NCBI RefSeq assembly: GCF_036850765.1
Contig: NC_089490.1
Location: 108,122,574-108,186,573, forward strand
Length of the DNA stretch: 64,000 bases
Direction of reading: 5' to 3'
From: Saccopteryx bilineata
Lineage: Eukaryota > Chordata > Mammalia > Chiroptera > Emballonuridae
Shown here: one piece after another, positions 1 to 12,206 of the stretch
How positions within the stretch are numbered: position 1 is the stretch's first letter
Layout of the letters: each line of letters begins with the position of its first letter
Made by a program: the position numbers and the translations under genes
Notes under the pieces: generated by a model
The model's database searches: none
Told to the model about the DNA's origin: nothing
Seen by the model: the letters and a program-made list of their open reading frames with translations, nothing else

Positions 1-502
1 CAAATCCCGTATGAAAATAAACTAATGAGGAACCTTTAAATTGGTTTTCTGTCCCTCCTATTTAGTTCCCAGCAAGTTTGCTTATAGTGTTTTTGTTTGG
101 TTACTTTGTTAGTTTGGTTTTCAACTGAGTTAGAGTTTGATCTGATAGATGCTAAAGAAAAAGACCATAATTTGTTCCCATGATCATTTCCTGACTGATC
201 ATTCGCCTCAAGCCTCCTTCCTGTACAAATGCTTTGAGATAATCTGCCATTTCATCTGGCAGTGGCCATTACACAGAACATCATATTTCCTCCAATTCAA
301 TGAACCTGATTTGATTCTTCTCCTTCCTCTGTAAATTTCTCCCCTTTGGGGGAACAGAAGCTCAAGAAAGGGCAGTAAAATAGGTTATTTCACAGTGATT
401 TAGTGGTAGGACTTGGACTAGACTCCATGTCCTCAGCATGTCCGCTACTGATACAGTCCATTTCTCTGTATCTCATCTTTTTCCCTAAACTGGACTTTCA
501 GG

Positions 503-690
503 CCTGACCTGTGGTGGTGCAGTAGATAGAGCGTTGACCTGGAATGCTGAGGTTGCCAGTTCTAAATTCTGGGCTTGCTTGGCTTGTCAAGGCCCATAGG
601 AGAAGCAACTATGAGTTGGTGCTTCCTACTCCTCCTCCCTCTTTCTCTTTCTCTCTCCTCTCTCTCCAATCAATAGATAATAAACTGAAC
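503..690 (+). repeat. VES-type tRNA-derived SINE
   Basis: Starts CCTGACCTGTGGTGGTGCAG, with a tRNA-like head, a pyrimidine-rich body and an A-rich tail. A near-identical flank (AAACTGGACTTT/AAACTGAACTTT) suggests the target duplication. Confidence 0.85.
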
Positions 691-912
691 TTTTATTAGA
701 CCTGAAAAAGTGAGGCTCCTATGATGTCCCAAGAATCACACACATTCAGTGAGCTAAGAGACTACACAATTCTCTCTAATAAAACAAGCCAATATGACAA
801 CTTAAGCTTTTATTATAACATTGAATTTCAGTATTAGTTACTTCCTTGGGGTCTTGCCACAGAAGAGGCTGATGCATGAATAAAAATGTTTATTAAAGCT
901 AAGAAATCTTCG

Positions 913-1282
913 GCCCTGGCTGGTTGGCTCAGGGGTAGAGCATCGGCCCGGCATGTGGATGTCCTGGGTTCAATTCCCAGTCAGGTAACACGGGAGAAGT
1001 GTCCATCTGCTTGTCCACCTTTCCCCCTCTCACTTCTCTCTCTCTTCTTCTCTCCTCCTGAAGCCATGGCTAGATTACAGTGAGTCGGCCACAGGCACTG
1101 AGGATGGCTCTATGGCCTTCACCTCAGGCACTAAAAGATGGCTCTGGTTGCAATAGAGCAAGGGGCCCAGATGGGCAGAGCATTGCCCCCTAGTGGGCTT
1201 GCCAGGTGGATCTTGGTCGGGGTGCATATTGGAGTTGGTCTCTGCCTTCCCACCTCTCAAAAAAAAAAAAAAAAAAAAAAAA
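913..1282 (+). repeat. Rhin-1-like long SINE with poly(A)
   Basis: tRNA-like head GCCCTGGCTGGTTGGCTCAG with B-box GGTTCAATTCC, CT-rich middle, second unit, then 22 A. The flank AAAGCTAAGA is repeated on both sides. Confidence 0.88.
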
Positions 1283-1810
1283 GCTAAGACATTTTGTTTC
1301 TTCTTATACTCAAGGTCAGATATTCTAAAACCTGGGATTGAAGAAAGAGACCCAAGATGGTGGAGTATTCCTACATTTCTTTCAGGCCATCTGAAAAATC
1401 TCCTCTAGAGGGTTTTTTTTTTTTTTTTAATAAAAAAAGTTTCTTTCTTTATGTTTCAGGAATAAGTATATTTAAACATCTTCATTTTGCTCCAAATATA
1501 TATATACATTTTTGTTCCTTGAAACATATCAATATTTTCTAATGACAGCTTAATTAATTGAATACTTTTGGAAGAAAATACTTGTTTTTTTAATCCAGAA
1601 GTTACTAAGAAAGCAGTGAGATTTCAACTTTATAATTATTACAATACCACTAGACGTCCCATTGTGACATCATCATTTCTACTCTAATCCAGGAAAATGG
1701 TTGCTAAAATGAAAGAGTGCCAAGGCTCTACCCTTAACTATATTTCTACACTATAGCTTCCTTTACCTTGGAAACTTTACTTCTAGTAAAGACACTAAAG
1801 GAAAATATTT

Positions 1811-2161
1811 TAGTTTGGACTGCTATAGCAAATTACCATAGAGTAGGTGGCTGAAACAATGGATATTTATTTCTCATAGTTCTGGAGACTGGGAAGTCCA
1901 AGATCAAGATGCTGGTAGATCAGATGTCTGGTGAGAACCTGCTTTCTGGTTTGCAGACAGCTGTCTTCTCACGTGGTAGAGAGCAGAGAGAGAGGTAAGT
2001 TCCCTAATTTCTCTTCATATAAGATCACTAATTCCATCATGAGTGCCCCACCTACATGATCTAATTACGTTCCAAAGGCCCATCTCCAAACGCCAACATA
2101 TTGGGGATTAGGGATTCAATATCTGAATTTTTGAGGGTCACAAATACACAATCCATAACAG
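1811..2161 (-). mobile_element. MLT1-type MaLR solo LTR fragment
   Basis: Reads as the reverse complement of an MLT1 LTR: TTCTGGAGACTGGGAAGTCC at one end and the conserved GGATTAGGGATTCAATAT segment at the other. Ancient and diverged, without coding capacity. Confidence 0.75.
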
Positions 2162-2489
2162 AGATAGAACAAAATTTTTGTGCTATTTCCCATTTTCACA
2201 ATAACTTCTATTTTCTCTTCACTGGATTTCAACCCTAGTTTCCACTGAGGATGCATGGTAGTGGTGACTTCTAGACAAAGCATTAGAGATACCAACACAA
2301 CTTGTTTACTAGCACTTCCTCCCCAAATAATTGATCTGTTATGATTGCTTTGTTTTCTCAGGGTAGAGTATCCTGAAAACAATTATGTTTTTTATTATTA
2401 TGTATGATACTTTAAGGTTTACAAAATCCCTTTTCATTCTATTGCTAATTTCATTTGACATGCTAGCTACACAGTATGGCATTTAGGAA

Positions 2490-2730
2490 AACAAAACAAA
2501 AACAACATACTGTTGTTTACCACTAGCTCTATCGCTGCTATCTGAAGATAAATTGCTTAACCTGGCTGAGCCTCAGTTTCCTTATGAGAATTTATTTAGC
2601 TTAGATATTTATCAGAAAATTCTTTCTGATTATAAAATTCTTGACAGCCCTGGAAGGTAGGCAAATATTATCATCTTCATCTTTATAGAGGAGAAAACTG
2701 GTTCTCATGAGTGAAAAGAATTACTATCCA
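2490..2730. repeat. MIR-like fragments
   Basis: Segments such as CTGAGCCTCAGTTTCCTTAT and ATAGAGGAGAAAACTG resemble MIR core and tail sequences. Old and fragmentary. Confidence 0.5.
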
Positions 2731-2859
2731 AGGTACTTTATTGAATATGCATCCACGTTTTCTCAGTGCTAAATTTTTGCATTATATAAGGCTCTCTCCT
2801 TCTACCAATAAATAAAATCACATTGTGCTTCTTATTAATGCTTTCCCACAATTTCTCTT

Positions 2860-3310
2860 TTCACATAGAATAAAATCTAAAATCTTCACTAGGTATTACA
2901 AGTTCTTACATGATCTAGCACCTTTCAACAATTTATTCACTTACTAGGTTCCGGCCACGTAAGCCTTCCTTCTGTTCTGTTAATCTGCCAACGGCATTTT
3001 TACATTAGGGTATGTATCTAGCTTTCCCCTCTGCCTGGAATACCCTCACCCTAGATTTTTCTAGGGCTGTAATTCAGGTCTAGGTGTCAGCTCAAAAGTT
3101 CCCTACTTAGAGAGGCCTTCCTTAATTGGCCAATCTAGAATAGTACCCACATTTGCTATTATAACATACTGTTTCATTTTCTTGAAAGCACATGCCAACA
3201 TATTCATTTGTTTACTTGTTTCCTGTCTTTCCTCTGACTAAAATGTAAGCATCATAATAGCAAAAATTCTTGCTAACTACTGTATCCCCAGCACCTAGAA
3301 AAAATGTAAA
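2860..3310. repeat. L2 LINE 3' fragment
   Basis: Contains the recognisable blocks CTCTGCCTGGAATACCCTCA, AGAGAGGCCTTCCTTAATTG and ACTGTATCCCCAGCACCTAG typical of L2 3' ends. No reading frame survives. Confidence 0.65.
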
Positions 3311-3376
3311 ATTATGTCCAATATTTAGAGATTTAAAAAATATAGAGTCTAAGGCTGAAAAAGATTTAAAACTTTT

Positions 3377-3601
3377 TTATTAAATTTTATTTTTATTTTA
3401 TTTATTCATTTTTAGAGAGGAGAAAGAGAGAGAGACAGAGAGGGAGAGAGAGGAGAGAGAGACAGAGAGAGAGAGAAGGGGGGAGGAGCAGGAAGCATCA
3501 ACTCCCATATGTGCCTTGACCAGGCAAGCCCAGGGTTTTGAACCGGCGGCCTCAGCATTTCCAGGTCAACGCTTTATCCACTGCACCACCACAGGTCAGG
3601 C
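3377..3601 (-). repeat. VES-type SINE, inserted at a reused target
   Basis: Reverse VES copy ending ...CCACCACAGGTCAGG, with T-rich left end. Flanked by AAGATTTAAAACTTTT at 3361 and 3602. Confidence 0.88.
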
Positions 3602-3608
3602 AAGATTT

Positions 3609-3996
3609 AAAACTTTTTTTTTTTTTTTTTTGTATTTTTCTGAAGCTGGAAACGGGGAGAGACAGTCAGACAGACTCCCGCATGCACCCGACCTGGATCC
3701 ACCCGGCACGCCCACCAGGGGCGAAGCTCTGCCCACCAGGGGGCGATGCTTTGCCCCTCCGGGGCATCGCTCTGCCGCGACCAGAGCCACTCTAGCGCCT
3801 GGGGCAGAGGCCAAGGAGCCATCCCCAGCGCCCGGGCCATCTTTTGCTCCAATGGAGCCTTGGCTGCGGGAAGGGAAGAGAGAGACAGAGAGGAAGGAGG
3901 GAGGGGGGGTGGAGAAGCAAATGGGCGCTTCTCCTATGTGCCCTGGCCGGGAATCGAACCCGGGTCCCCCGCACGCCAGGCTAACCGGCCAGGGCC
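3609..3996 (-). repeat. Rhin-1-like SINE, inserted next to the previous SINE
   Basis: Reverse copy from poly(T) to GGCCAGGGCC. Flanked by AAGATTTAAAACTTTT at 3602 and 3997, the same 16-mer that bounds the VES copy. Long apparent reading frames here are SINE-derived. Confidence 0.9.
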
Positions 3997-4135
3997 AAGA
4001 TTTAAAACTTTTGAACATAAGTTTTCTGCCTTTTTTTACTTTACCCCCTTTGAGTGCTTAATTGTATATATATGTTGGGGGTAGGGGAGGAAACTGAAAG
4101 CATAAAGGAAGATGAAATAATATCCTAATTTTCAG

Positions 4136-4507
4136 GGCCCTGGCCGGTTGGCTCAGCGGTAGAGCGTCGGCCTGGCATGCAGGAGTCCCAGGTTCGATTC
4201 CCGGCTAGGGCACACAGGAGAGGCGCCCATCTGCTTCTCCACCCCTCCCCCTCTCCTTCCTCTCTGTCTCTCTCTTCCCCTCCCGCAGAGAGGTTCCACT
4301 GGAGCAAAGATGGCCCAGGCGCTGAGGATGGCTCTATGGCCTCTGCCTCAGGCGCTAGAATGGCTCTGGATGTGACAGAGTGACGCCCCAAGATGGGCAG
4401 AGCATCGCCCCCTGGTAGGCATGCTGGGTGGATCCCGGTCGGACGCATGCGGGAGTCTGTCTGACTGCCTCCCCGTTTCCAGCTTCGGAAAAATGAAAAA
4501 AAAAAAA
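4136..4507 (+). repeat. Rhin-1-like SINE
   Basis: Full-length copy, GGCCCTGGCCGGTTGGCTCA to an A-rich end, with target duplication TCCTAATTTTCAG at 4123 and 4509. Confidence 0.9.
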
Positions 4508-5624
4508 ATCCTAATTTTCAGAATAGCTTGAAATCTTTCATGCATTTCTTAACCAATTTGCTTAAAAGGATTATTTAAATTAGAGGAAAATGAGGTTTTC
4601 CTCATTTCTCCACTAGAATTATGAAAAAAAACAGAACAATTCTTTCTTCTCTTCTCAGCAAAAGAAATGACAACTGCTAAAGCACAGATATGAGAAAAGA
4701 CTTGCTGAGAAATGTCATTTAGGGTTTAAAGAGCTGAGATTAGATAATGTCACTTACAAATTCCAATCCTGCACTTACTACTTTTAAGACCTACACACAA
4801 TTCTAAGTCAGTAAAAATTTCTTTATCACCTTTCCTTGAACATCATCCCACTGGGAGAAGCCTTTAAAACTAGAGTGCAGTTCCAATATTCTGTGTACTC
4901 ATGGAGAAAGTATGTGTGTGTGCGCGTGCAGGAACAGCATAAAAGTGTAAGCAACGGTGTTAAGTCAGACCTCTTGGTATCCAGAGAGGGTGTGAACTAA
5001 AGCACTTAGTTGTTATGTGACCTTTAGGGTTTATAATGTTTGGTTATATGGTAGAAAAAAAATGCAAAACCTAAATGCTAGATGAAGACAGACCCAAACA
5101 CAAAATTAGGTACATTTTTCTTTCCTTTTCCTTTCTTTCTTTTTTAAAGTCAATATTTATACCTTACACACACACACATGCACACAGGCTTTTTGCAGGT
5201 AATAATTTTAAATTGTAATTAAAGTATTTTAAGGTGTAGAATATATTCCTTAAACTCCTAAAATTAAACATTGTTTATGGGATATATCAAATCATTTCAA
5301 CTCATATGGACATAAGCTACTAATGTATCAAGGCTACTAAATTGGCCATATTTTTGATTGGCAAACTGAATTTCAGGGACTGTATCTTAAAGAAATGACC
5401 TCAAGAAAAATAACTCATATAAATATGCTTATAGCTCCATAAAAATTAGAAATAAGTAAAAACTTTGCTTAAATATGAAAATAGTTAAGCAATAATAAAA
5501 TAATACAGAATTTTAAAAACTACCTAGAATAATTTATCAAAAACAAGAATGACATAATAGTATGTGATAAAAACCAGAACACAAATATAGGGTGTCTAAA
5601 AAGTCTAGAAACATACGATAAATA

Positions 5625-5783
5625 TATATATATTTTTAAATTTTTACTTATTGATTTTAGTGAGGGAGGAAGAAAGAGAGACTAAAATATTAAGTTGTTC
5701 CTGTATGTGCCCTGACCAGAGATCGAACCAGCAACCTCTGTGCTTCAGGATGATGCTCTAAGCAACCAAGCAATCCAGCTAAG
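5625..5783 (-). repeat. tRNA-derived SINE (short type)
   Basis: Reverse copy with B-box complement GATCGAACC and flank ATATATTTTTAA on both sides. Confidence 0.7.
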
Positions 5784-5823
5784 GCAGGATATATTTTTAA
5801 TTAGTGTGTCTGTTATATTTTCT

Positions 5824-6028
5824 TTTTTAAAGTTTTATTCATTCATTTTACAGAGAGAGGAGAGAGAAGGGAGGAGCAAGAAGTATTGACTCATAGTTGC
5901 TTTACTTTAGTTGTTCACTGGTTGCTTGTTGATTGTTGTATGTGCCTTGACAAGGCTAGCCCAGTGTTTCCACTGGCAACCTCAGCGTTCTGCATTGATG
6001 CTCTATCCACTGCACCACCACAGGTTAG
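5824..6028 (-). repeat. VES-type SINE
   Basis: Reverse copy; T-rich left end, tRNA-like head complement near 5990-6028 (CTATCCACTGCACCACCACA). Confidence 0.8.
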
Positions 6029-6060
6029 ACTGTCTGTGTTATTTTCAAATAATAGGATTG

Positions 6061-6283
6061 GCCTGACCTGTGGTGGCGCAGTGGATAAAGCATCGACCTG
6101 GAAATGCTGAGGCCGCCGGTTCGAAACCCTGGGCTTGCCTGGTCAAGGCACATATGGGAGTTGATGCTTCCAGCTCCTCCCCCCCCTTCTCTCTCTCTCT
6201 CTCTCTCTGTCTGTCTCTCTCTCTCTCTGTCTCTCTCTCTCATCTCTAAAAAATGAATAATAAATAAAAATTTAAAAAAAAGG
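6061..6283 (+). repeat. VES-type SINE
   Basis: Near-consensus copy (CCTGACCTGTGGTGGCGCAG) with a (TC)n tract and A-rich tail; AGGATT repeated at both sides. Confidence 0.85.
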
Positions 6284-6498
6284 ATTAATATGTTTCTCTT
6301 TAATCTCCAGACCCTTTTAAGGTAAAGCAATGAATGTAGTTATTAATTTGAAAACAGTACATATTGAGCATCCCTAAAGTCTAAAATCAATTGAATCTAT
6401 TGCTTTAAATTTAGACTTATTTCACCTGAAAACATGTCCGGAGGTTGAATAAAAACACATTAAGCATATTACTTGTAACTAACGTACTAATAATATCT

Positions 6499-6901
6499 TT
6501 TTTTTTTGTTTTTTGTTTTTGTATTTTTCTGAAGCTGGAAACAGGGAGAGACAGTCAGACAGACTCCCGCATGCGCCCGACCTGGATCCACCCGGCACGC
6601 CCACCAGGGGCGACGCTCTGCCCACCAGGGGGCAATGCTCTGCCCCTCCGGGGCGTTGCTCTGCTGCGACCAGAGCACTCTAGGGCCTGGGGCAGAGGCC
6701 AAGGAACCATCCCCAGCGCCCGGGCCATCTTTGCTCCAATGGAGCCTTGGCTGCGGGAGGGGAAGAGAGAGACAGAGAGGAAGGAGGGGGTGGGGGTGGA
6801 GAAGCAAATGTGTGCTTCTCCTATGTGCCCTGGCCGGGAATCGAACCCGGGTCCCCCGCACGCCAGGCTGACGCTCTACCGCTGAGCCAACTGGCCAGGG
6901 C
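6499..6901 (-). repeat. Rhin-1-like SINE
   Basis: Reverse copy between ACTAATAATATCTT and ACTAATAGTATCTT (13 of 14 matching), so a clear target duplication. Confidence 0.9.
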
Positions 6902-7239
6902 CACTAATAGTATCTTAAAATAAGTTTTCCTATTTGGGGCGACACCAGAATCTATGTTAACACAATAAATTAAAATCAATTAAAAAAAATAAAATAAAAT
7001 AAATAAAATAAAAAAATAAGTTTTCCTGTTTCCAGACATTTTAGATATCTTTTAGCAAGTAAACATGGATTGCTATCACATCAAAGTATGCAGCTACATT
7101 AAGAGATTGCAAAAGAAAATTTGACAAGCTACAATTATGTAAGTTTCATACTGGTAAGAATTTTCTCTATAGCGTTGTGTATGGGTACGATACTTAAATT
7201 AGCCTTGCTCTATATACCAGAGCACTTTAAAAGATAGTA

Positions 7240-7640
7240 AAAACTGTGCATCAACCAATAAATGGATAAACAAAATGTGATATATCCATATAATGGAATA
7301 TTATTCAGCCACAAAAAGGGATGAAATTCTGAAACATGCTACAGCATGGATGAAAGTTGAAATCAGTCAGATACAAAAGAACCTGATAGGTAAACTCAGA
7401 GAGGCAAAAAGTAGAAGGGGTCACCAGGGGCTGGAGAAAGGGGAACATGTGGAGTTAGTGTGTAATGAGACAGAGTTTCTGTTTGGGATGATGAAAACAT
7501 TCTGGAGATACACAGTGGTGATGGTTGCACAACAAAATGAATGTACTTAATGCAACTTAATTATACACTTGAAAATGGCTAACTACTAAGCTTTATGATA
7601 TGCATATATGCATATTTTAACACATTTTTTAAAAAGTTTT
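7240..7640 (+). repeat. L1 3' end fragment
   Basis: Contains ATGGAATATTATTCAGCCAC, AGGGGCTGGAG and GTGATGGTTGCACAACAAAA, blocks typical of mammalian L1M 3' regions. The 85-residue frame at 7293-7550 is a by-product. Confidence 0.75.
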
Positions 7641-8343
7641 TTAAAAGAATAGTGAGAGATCTATCTACTACACCTACACTTGGTGTGAAGTTCATACTGG
7701 CTGTTTGGTCTGTTTATGAAGATAAAGCAATAACGGACACACAAATTACCAGGCTATGAAGTCTTCCAGTGTGAAAAAAGTTCTTCTATCATTTGCCCTG
7801 TGTTTCCAGCCATTTATTTAAACCTTCTGACCTATCATTTCAGAATTTCTATAAGGGAAATAATTCACTAAGTCATAATTACTTTGTGATACATAATTTA
7901 CCAAAATTTCATGTATTCAGAGACAGAAGAGAAAAACAAAAGTTATTTTGACTCTGGGGTTTATTTTGAAAGACAAGGAGAATTAGTTAAAGTGAAAAGG
8001 AAGAAATACTGTAATTGATTCTTACTATGTTAAAGAAATTTCCACATCAATTTTTCTCTCCTAATATTCACAACAATTCCAGAAATCTCTTTCTCCACTT
8101 GGTACATGAGGAAATTCAGAGTCAGAAGAAATTAAGAAAATTGCTGAAGTTCACACAGTTATCAGTGTAGTAAAAACAAACTCATGACTGTAAAAGAAAC
8201 TAAGCTCTTTCCATTACCTGATCCTAGTTTTTAAAATGAGAGAAACGACCAAATCACTATAGTGTTTGTACTGCAGTCTCCAAAGAAGGAAAACTTGAAT
8301 ATTATGAGGTGTAAACCCTTAATACAAGAAAAGGCCGGCAGCC

Positions 8344-8555
8344 TGGCCTGTGGTGGTGCAGTGGATGAAGTGTTGACCTGGAATGCTGAGATCGGTTCAA
8401 ACCCCGGGCTTGCCTGGTCAAGGCACATATGACAAGCAACTACTACAAGTTGATGCTTCCGGTTCCTTCCCACTCCCCTTCCTCTCTCTCTCTGTCTCCT
8501 CGTTCTAAGATTAATAATAATAAAAAAGAAAGAAAGGAAGGAAGGAAGAAAAGCC
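8344..8555 (+). repeat. VES-type SINE followed by (GAAA/GGAA)n
   Basis: Head GCCTGGCCTGTGGTGGTGCA, CT-rich body, then A-rich tail that has become purine microsatellite. Confidence 0.8.
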
Positions 8556-9305
8556 AGGGAGAAGATAGAGATGACCCTAAAGTCATAAATTCTAACAAGG
8601 AATATAGTTAAAGTTGAATAGGTTGTGAAAACAATAAACTCTGATGATATCATCTCAAGTTATGGTAATAAGGAAGAAAGACATTGTAGGGTAAAGAGCA
8701 TAAAGAAAAAATTTAAAAACCAAAATACTGTATTTGTATAGGGAACTCTGTCCTGTTTATCTTAAAATAATATATCAAAACTGAGAAAAAATGCTAATAT
8801 CCCAAATGAACTGAGCCTTGTGGAGGGGTGGGAATGACAACAAAAATAAAAACTGTGACTATATCTAAAATCTAAAGAGAAATTTAAAAAGCCAGAAAAC
8901 ACAGAGGCCAGATACCATGTCAACAGAAACCTGAGGAAATAAGACCAATTCAATTTCAAATTTGTTTTTATTTTCTTAAAAATAAAATAAATCTTAAAGT
9001 CCAAGATTGAAAAAAGAGATGCATGAGCATCTGACAATTTTAAATATATTTAAATACCAAGGGCCATGTCATGTACATTCCAGATTTCAAATTCAAATAA
9101 ATTTTAAACAGATAGGTGTAGAAAAGAAAAGACAACAGAAGACAATTACAGATAATAGAAACATTTTATCTCATTTTTCAGCATACACAGGATAGATTCT
9201 GGAAGCTGTCAAATACACTATTTTTATAAGTGACTTTAAAGGGTGGGTTAAAGTGACATTTGAAATTTGACTCTGACATAATAAGGAAGAGGAGGAGGAA
9301 AATGT

Positions 9306-9362
9306 GCAGGTGGAAAAGGAGTTGGAGGAGGAGGAGGAGGAGGAGGAGGAGGAGGAGGAAGG
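9306..9362 (+). repeat. (GGA)n microsatellite
   Basis: Uninterrupted run of GGA/GAG triplets. Both strands show spurious poly-Glu, poly-Ser or poly-Pro frames. Confidence 0.9.
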
Positions 9363-9539
9363 ACGTGGAGGAGAAGATGAAGAACTGGCTTTGTCAGATT
9401 TGTACTCATCAATGATATGGAGATGTTGAATTCTCCAGAAGAAGCTGTGAAGATGAAGAATAATATACATAAAATACCTGGCACATAGCTCAATACATAG
9501 CAGTTTCTAGTATTGTTTTTATACATCTGCTATAACTAG

Positions 9540-9612
9540 TCCAAGATAGAATATAATGTGTGCATGTGTGTGTATGTATATATACATATATGTATATATA
9601 TAAACATATACT
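9540..9612. repeat. TG/TA-rich simple sequence
   Basis: Alternating GTGTGTATGTATATATACAT; simple repeat. Confidence 0.7.
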
Positions 9613-9976
9613 GAAAGATGACTATTTAAAACTATGAGATGGATACTTCTTATAGCCTGTAGCCTCCAGCATATAGCAACCTAATTCCTTAGCAGTATTC
9701 TCTACCAGGGGAATACCAGTTTGAAAAACTTCAGTTTTAATATACCTGTCTGCTCTTTTGGTGGCTGTTCAGACCTAAGTATGATACTAGAAATATCAAC
9801 TAGACTTTAACATAGTATATACATCTTGTCTTGAAAACAAAAGAATAACAACACTAGACAAAAAGCTCAGCAGGTCAAATATAAGTCATATTTACTCTAC
9901 AGAATCTGACAAAAGCTGAGGGAGAGAAAAAAAAATTAGGCCAGAGAAGCACAGGGATGTCAAAAACAACACTTCT

Positions 9977-10091
9977 CACCCTGGCCAGCTGGCTCAGCAG
10001 TAGAGCATTGGCCTGGTGTGTGGAAGTCCCAGGTTCAATTTCTGATCAGGGCACACAGGAGAAGCACCCATCTGCTTCTCCACCCTTCCCC

Positions 10092-10123
<32 letters not shown>

Positions 10124-10345
10124 TCCCTGCCGGCAGCCATGGCTCATATGGTTCGCTGAGGATGGCTCCATGGCCTTTGGTGCTGAAATAGCTCTGTTTC
10201 TGAGCAACAGAGCACAGGCCCCAGATGGGCAGAGCACTGCCCTGTAGTAGGCTCGCCAGGTAGATTCTGGTCAGGGCAAATGTGGGAGTCTGTCTGCTTC
10301 CCCACTTCTCACTTAATTTAAAAAACAAACAAACAAAACAAAACT
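9977..10345 (+). repeat. Rhin-1-like SINE
   Basis: Head ACCCTGGCCAGCTGGCTCAG, (TC)n tract at 10100-10130 and A-rich tail; ACACTTCTC/AAAACTTCTC flanks. Confidence 0.85.
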
Positions 10346-12036
10346 TCTCTGTGGTTGCTATCAAATCTACCAGGAATATTTTACCATCTCCCCATCTTCA
10401 GTACTGACTTGAACCAAGGAGGGGCCTTAAAAGAAAATAAACCAGATGTAGAAATGCAGCCAATCTAACTCTGTCCCATTTACACACAGAAGAGGCAAGA
10501 TGAGAGGAAGTAAATAGAAAGGAAAGACAAAATTCCTCTAATAATTACTGCATTCCACTGGAGGACCTTGGGGAAACAGAAATATCCCCAACTCCCAGAC
10601 ACTCTGTGTGAAGCCCTGTCCCTCCGCATCTCATTATCACATCGCATATCGTAGCTGCTACACCACTGCCACCACAATCTGTGGCAGCACCTTGCATTTT
10701 GACTCACTACTCTGATTGTCACTAACTGCCCAGCAATGTTTCAAGCTCTTTGCCCACTTCTGCTATTGACTTCAGTCAGCTCAAGTCCTCGGAAGCAGCT
10801 TTATCAGAGTGAGAAAAGAAGTTACTGCAAAAAAGGTCTGGACTCTAGAGCAAAGGTTACCATTACCAGATGCCATAAAATAAAGATTTCATATGTCTAG
10901 TGAATAGACCCCAGTACATTCTACTACCTTGTTTAGGAAATGCATAAAGGAAAAGTAAGTCATGGAGGTGGACTGATTTGGAGTTAGAGTCTATGCAAAA
11001 TTTTAAAGGAATGAGTATTTCTTTGATAGGACACCAGAATCTAACTGCTTTCATCTTTTTAAAAAATAGAAAGTTATAAAATTTAGGAACTATGTTTCCT
11101 CCAGTTGCTTTAAAGTAATTATATCTCTGAGATTCCCTGAGGGATGTTAACATAGTTAAAATTTTAATAAGGTGTTCTCTGTGACTTGATTTTACACCCA
11201 AAAAGAATACAGATGCAACAATACACAAAAATCAGCATAAAATTAACACTGAAAACCTAGGGTTTCTTATTTCTTTGTATATGTCACTTACATTAAGGTA
11301 GAATTTGATTGATATTTGTACCAAGGTACCTTGAGATGCTCCAGGATTAACAAAGAGCTCTCTTCCAGGAGGCTGCTGGGTGGACAAAAAGAACCTGAGA
11401 GCCAGCAGGAAGTGAAGCCCACCAGCTTACCTCTGAGAGGAGCTAAAGATCACACACACTTTCCTTCCTTCTTTTCCAACTTTCTGTAACTGTTTCCTCT
11501 TTATACACCCCTACCCACCTCAAATGTTTCCTAGCCTGGAACTTACTGGATTCCAATAAATGAAGGAAAATTATTTTTTAAAAAGGCATTTAAGCCCTTG
11601 CCTTGCTCTCTTTGTCCCCATGTTATCTCTCTTCTCCCCACCAAGTCCCATGGGCTCTGACATAGGAATCTGTGGCCTCTGTTGTTGGACCCATGTGTTT
11701 CTGGGTCTAATGAGTCTTTTAATTAAACCAGTATTTCAGGCCTAATTGCTCTCTGTAATATACTCACCATCCTTCCACACCCAACATGCATATATAACAC
11801 ACATACATGCCTATGCTGTCATCTAAGTTTCTATAACAGCGTTGTTGGGTCAGGCAAAGAAAGGGTAAGGAGTGAAGAAGGAGGAGGAAGAAAGAAGGGG
11901 TAGAGGAGGAGGAAAGAAGAGAAAGAACGAGGAGAGAGAAGAATATACCTTTTGTTCCTCAAAAGAGGATACCATGATACATTTGAACAACATTCACCAT
12001 GAAAACAACCTACATTAGCTAAATGTTTGCATTTAC
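10346..12036. other. KLRG1 intron or flank, no gene seen
   Basis: Apart from purine/pyrimidine-rich patches (for example 11870-11945), nothing recognisable. Searched for KLRG1 exon 4/5 motifs on the minus strand (FCWIGL, WVCKK) without success. Confidence 0.5.
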
Positions 12037-12206
12037 CATTTCCTGGTTGTCTGTACACATAAGGAGATGTGAGTCTTTGGCTAAGCAGAATTCCAGACTA
12101 GAGTTCCAGTTTTTTTTCTCCAGTGAGAAGTAATAACAATGGTTACCATACCCCATCCAGAAGTCGGGGCAGCTAGGACAGCTGGCACAGGTGGAGTCCT
12201 TGGAAC
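12037..12206 (-). CDS. KLRG1: KLRG1 exon 3 (stalk and start of C-type lectin domain)
   Basis: Codes residues 62-118, from [20 protein letters not shown] through NHCYYFS to TDNQEM, ending on a codon boundary. The acceptor is TTTCTAG and the donor is GTAAATGC. Several residues that are strongly conserved in KLRG1 are present, including the paired [10 protein letters not shown] segment. Confidence 0.94.

Noticed and set aside
3516..4061. 181-residue open frame on the plus strand, and overlapping frames on the minus strand
   Set aside because: They lie inside VES and Rhin-1-like SINE copies; the same peptide fragments recur at every other copy of this SINE (6445, 22767, 25433, 36090).
7293..7550. 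85-residue frame resembling a protein
   Set aside because: Falls in an L1 3' fragment.
9171..9526. Poly-Ser and poly-Pro frames
   Set aside because: Translation of a (GGA)n microsatellite.
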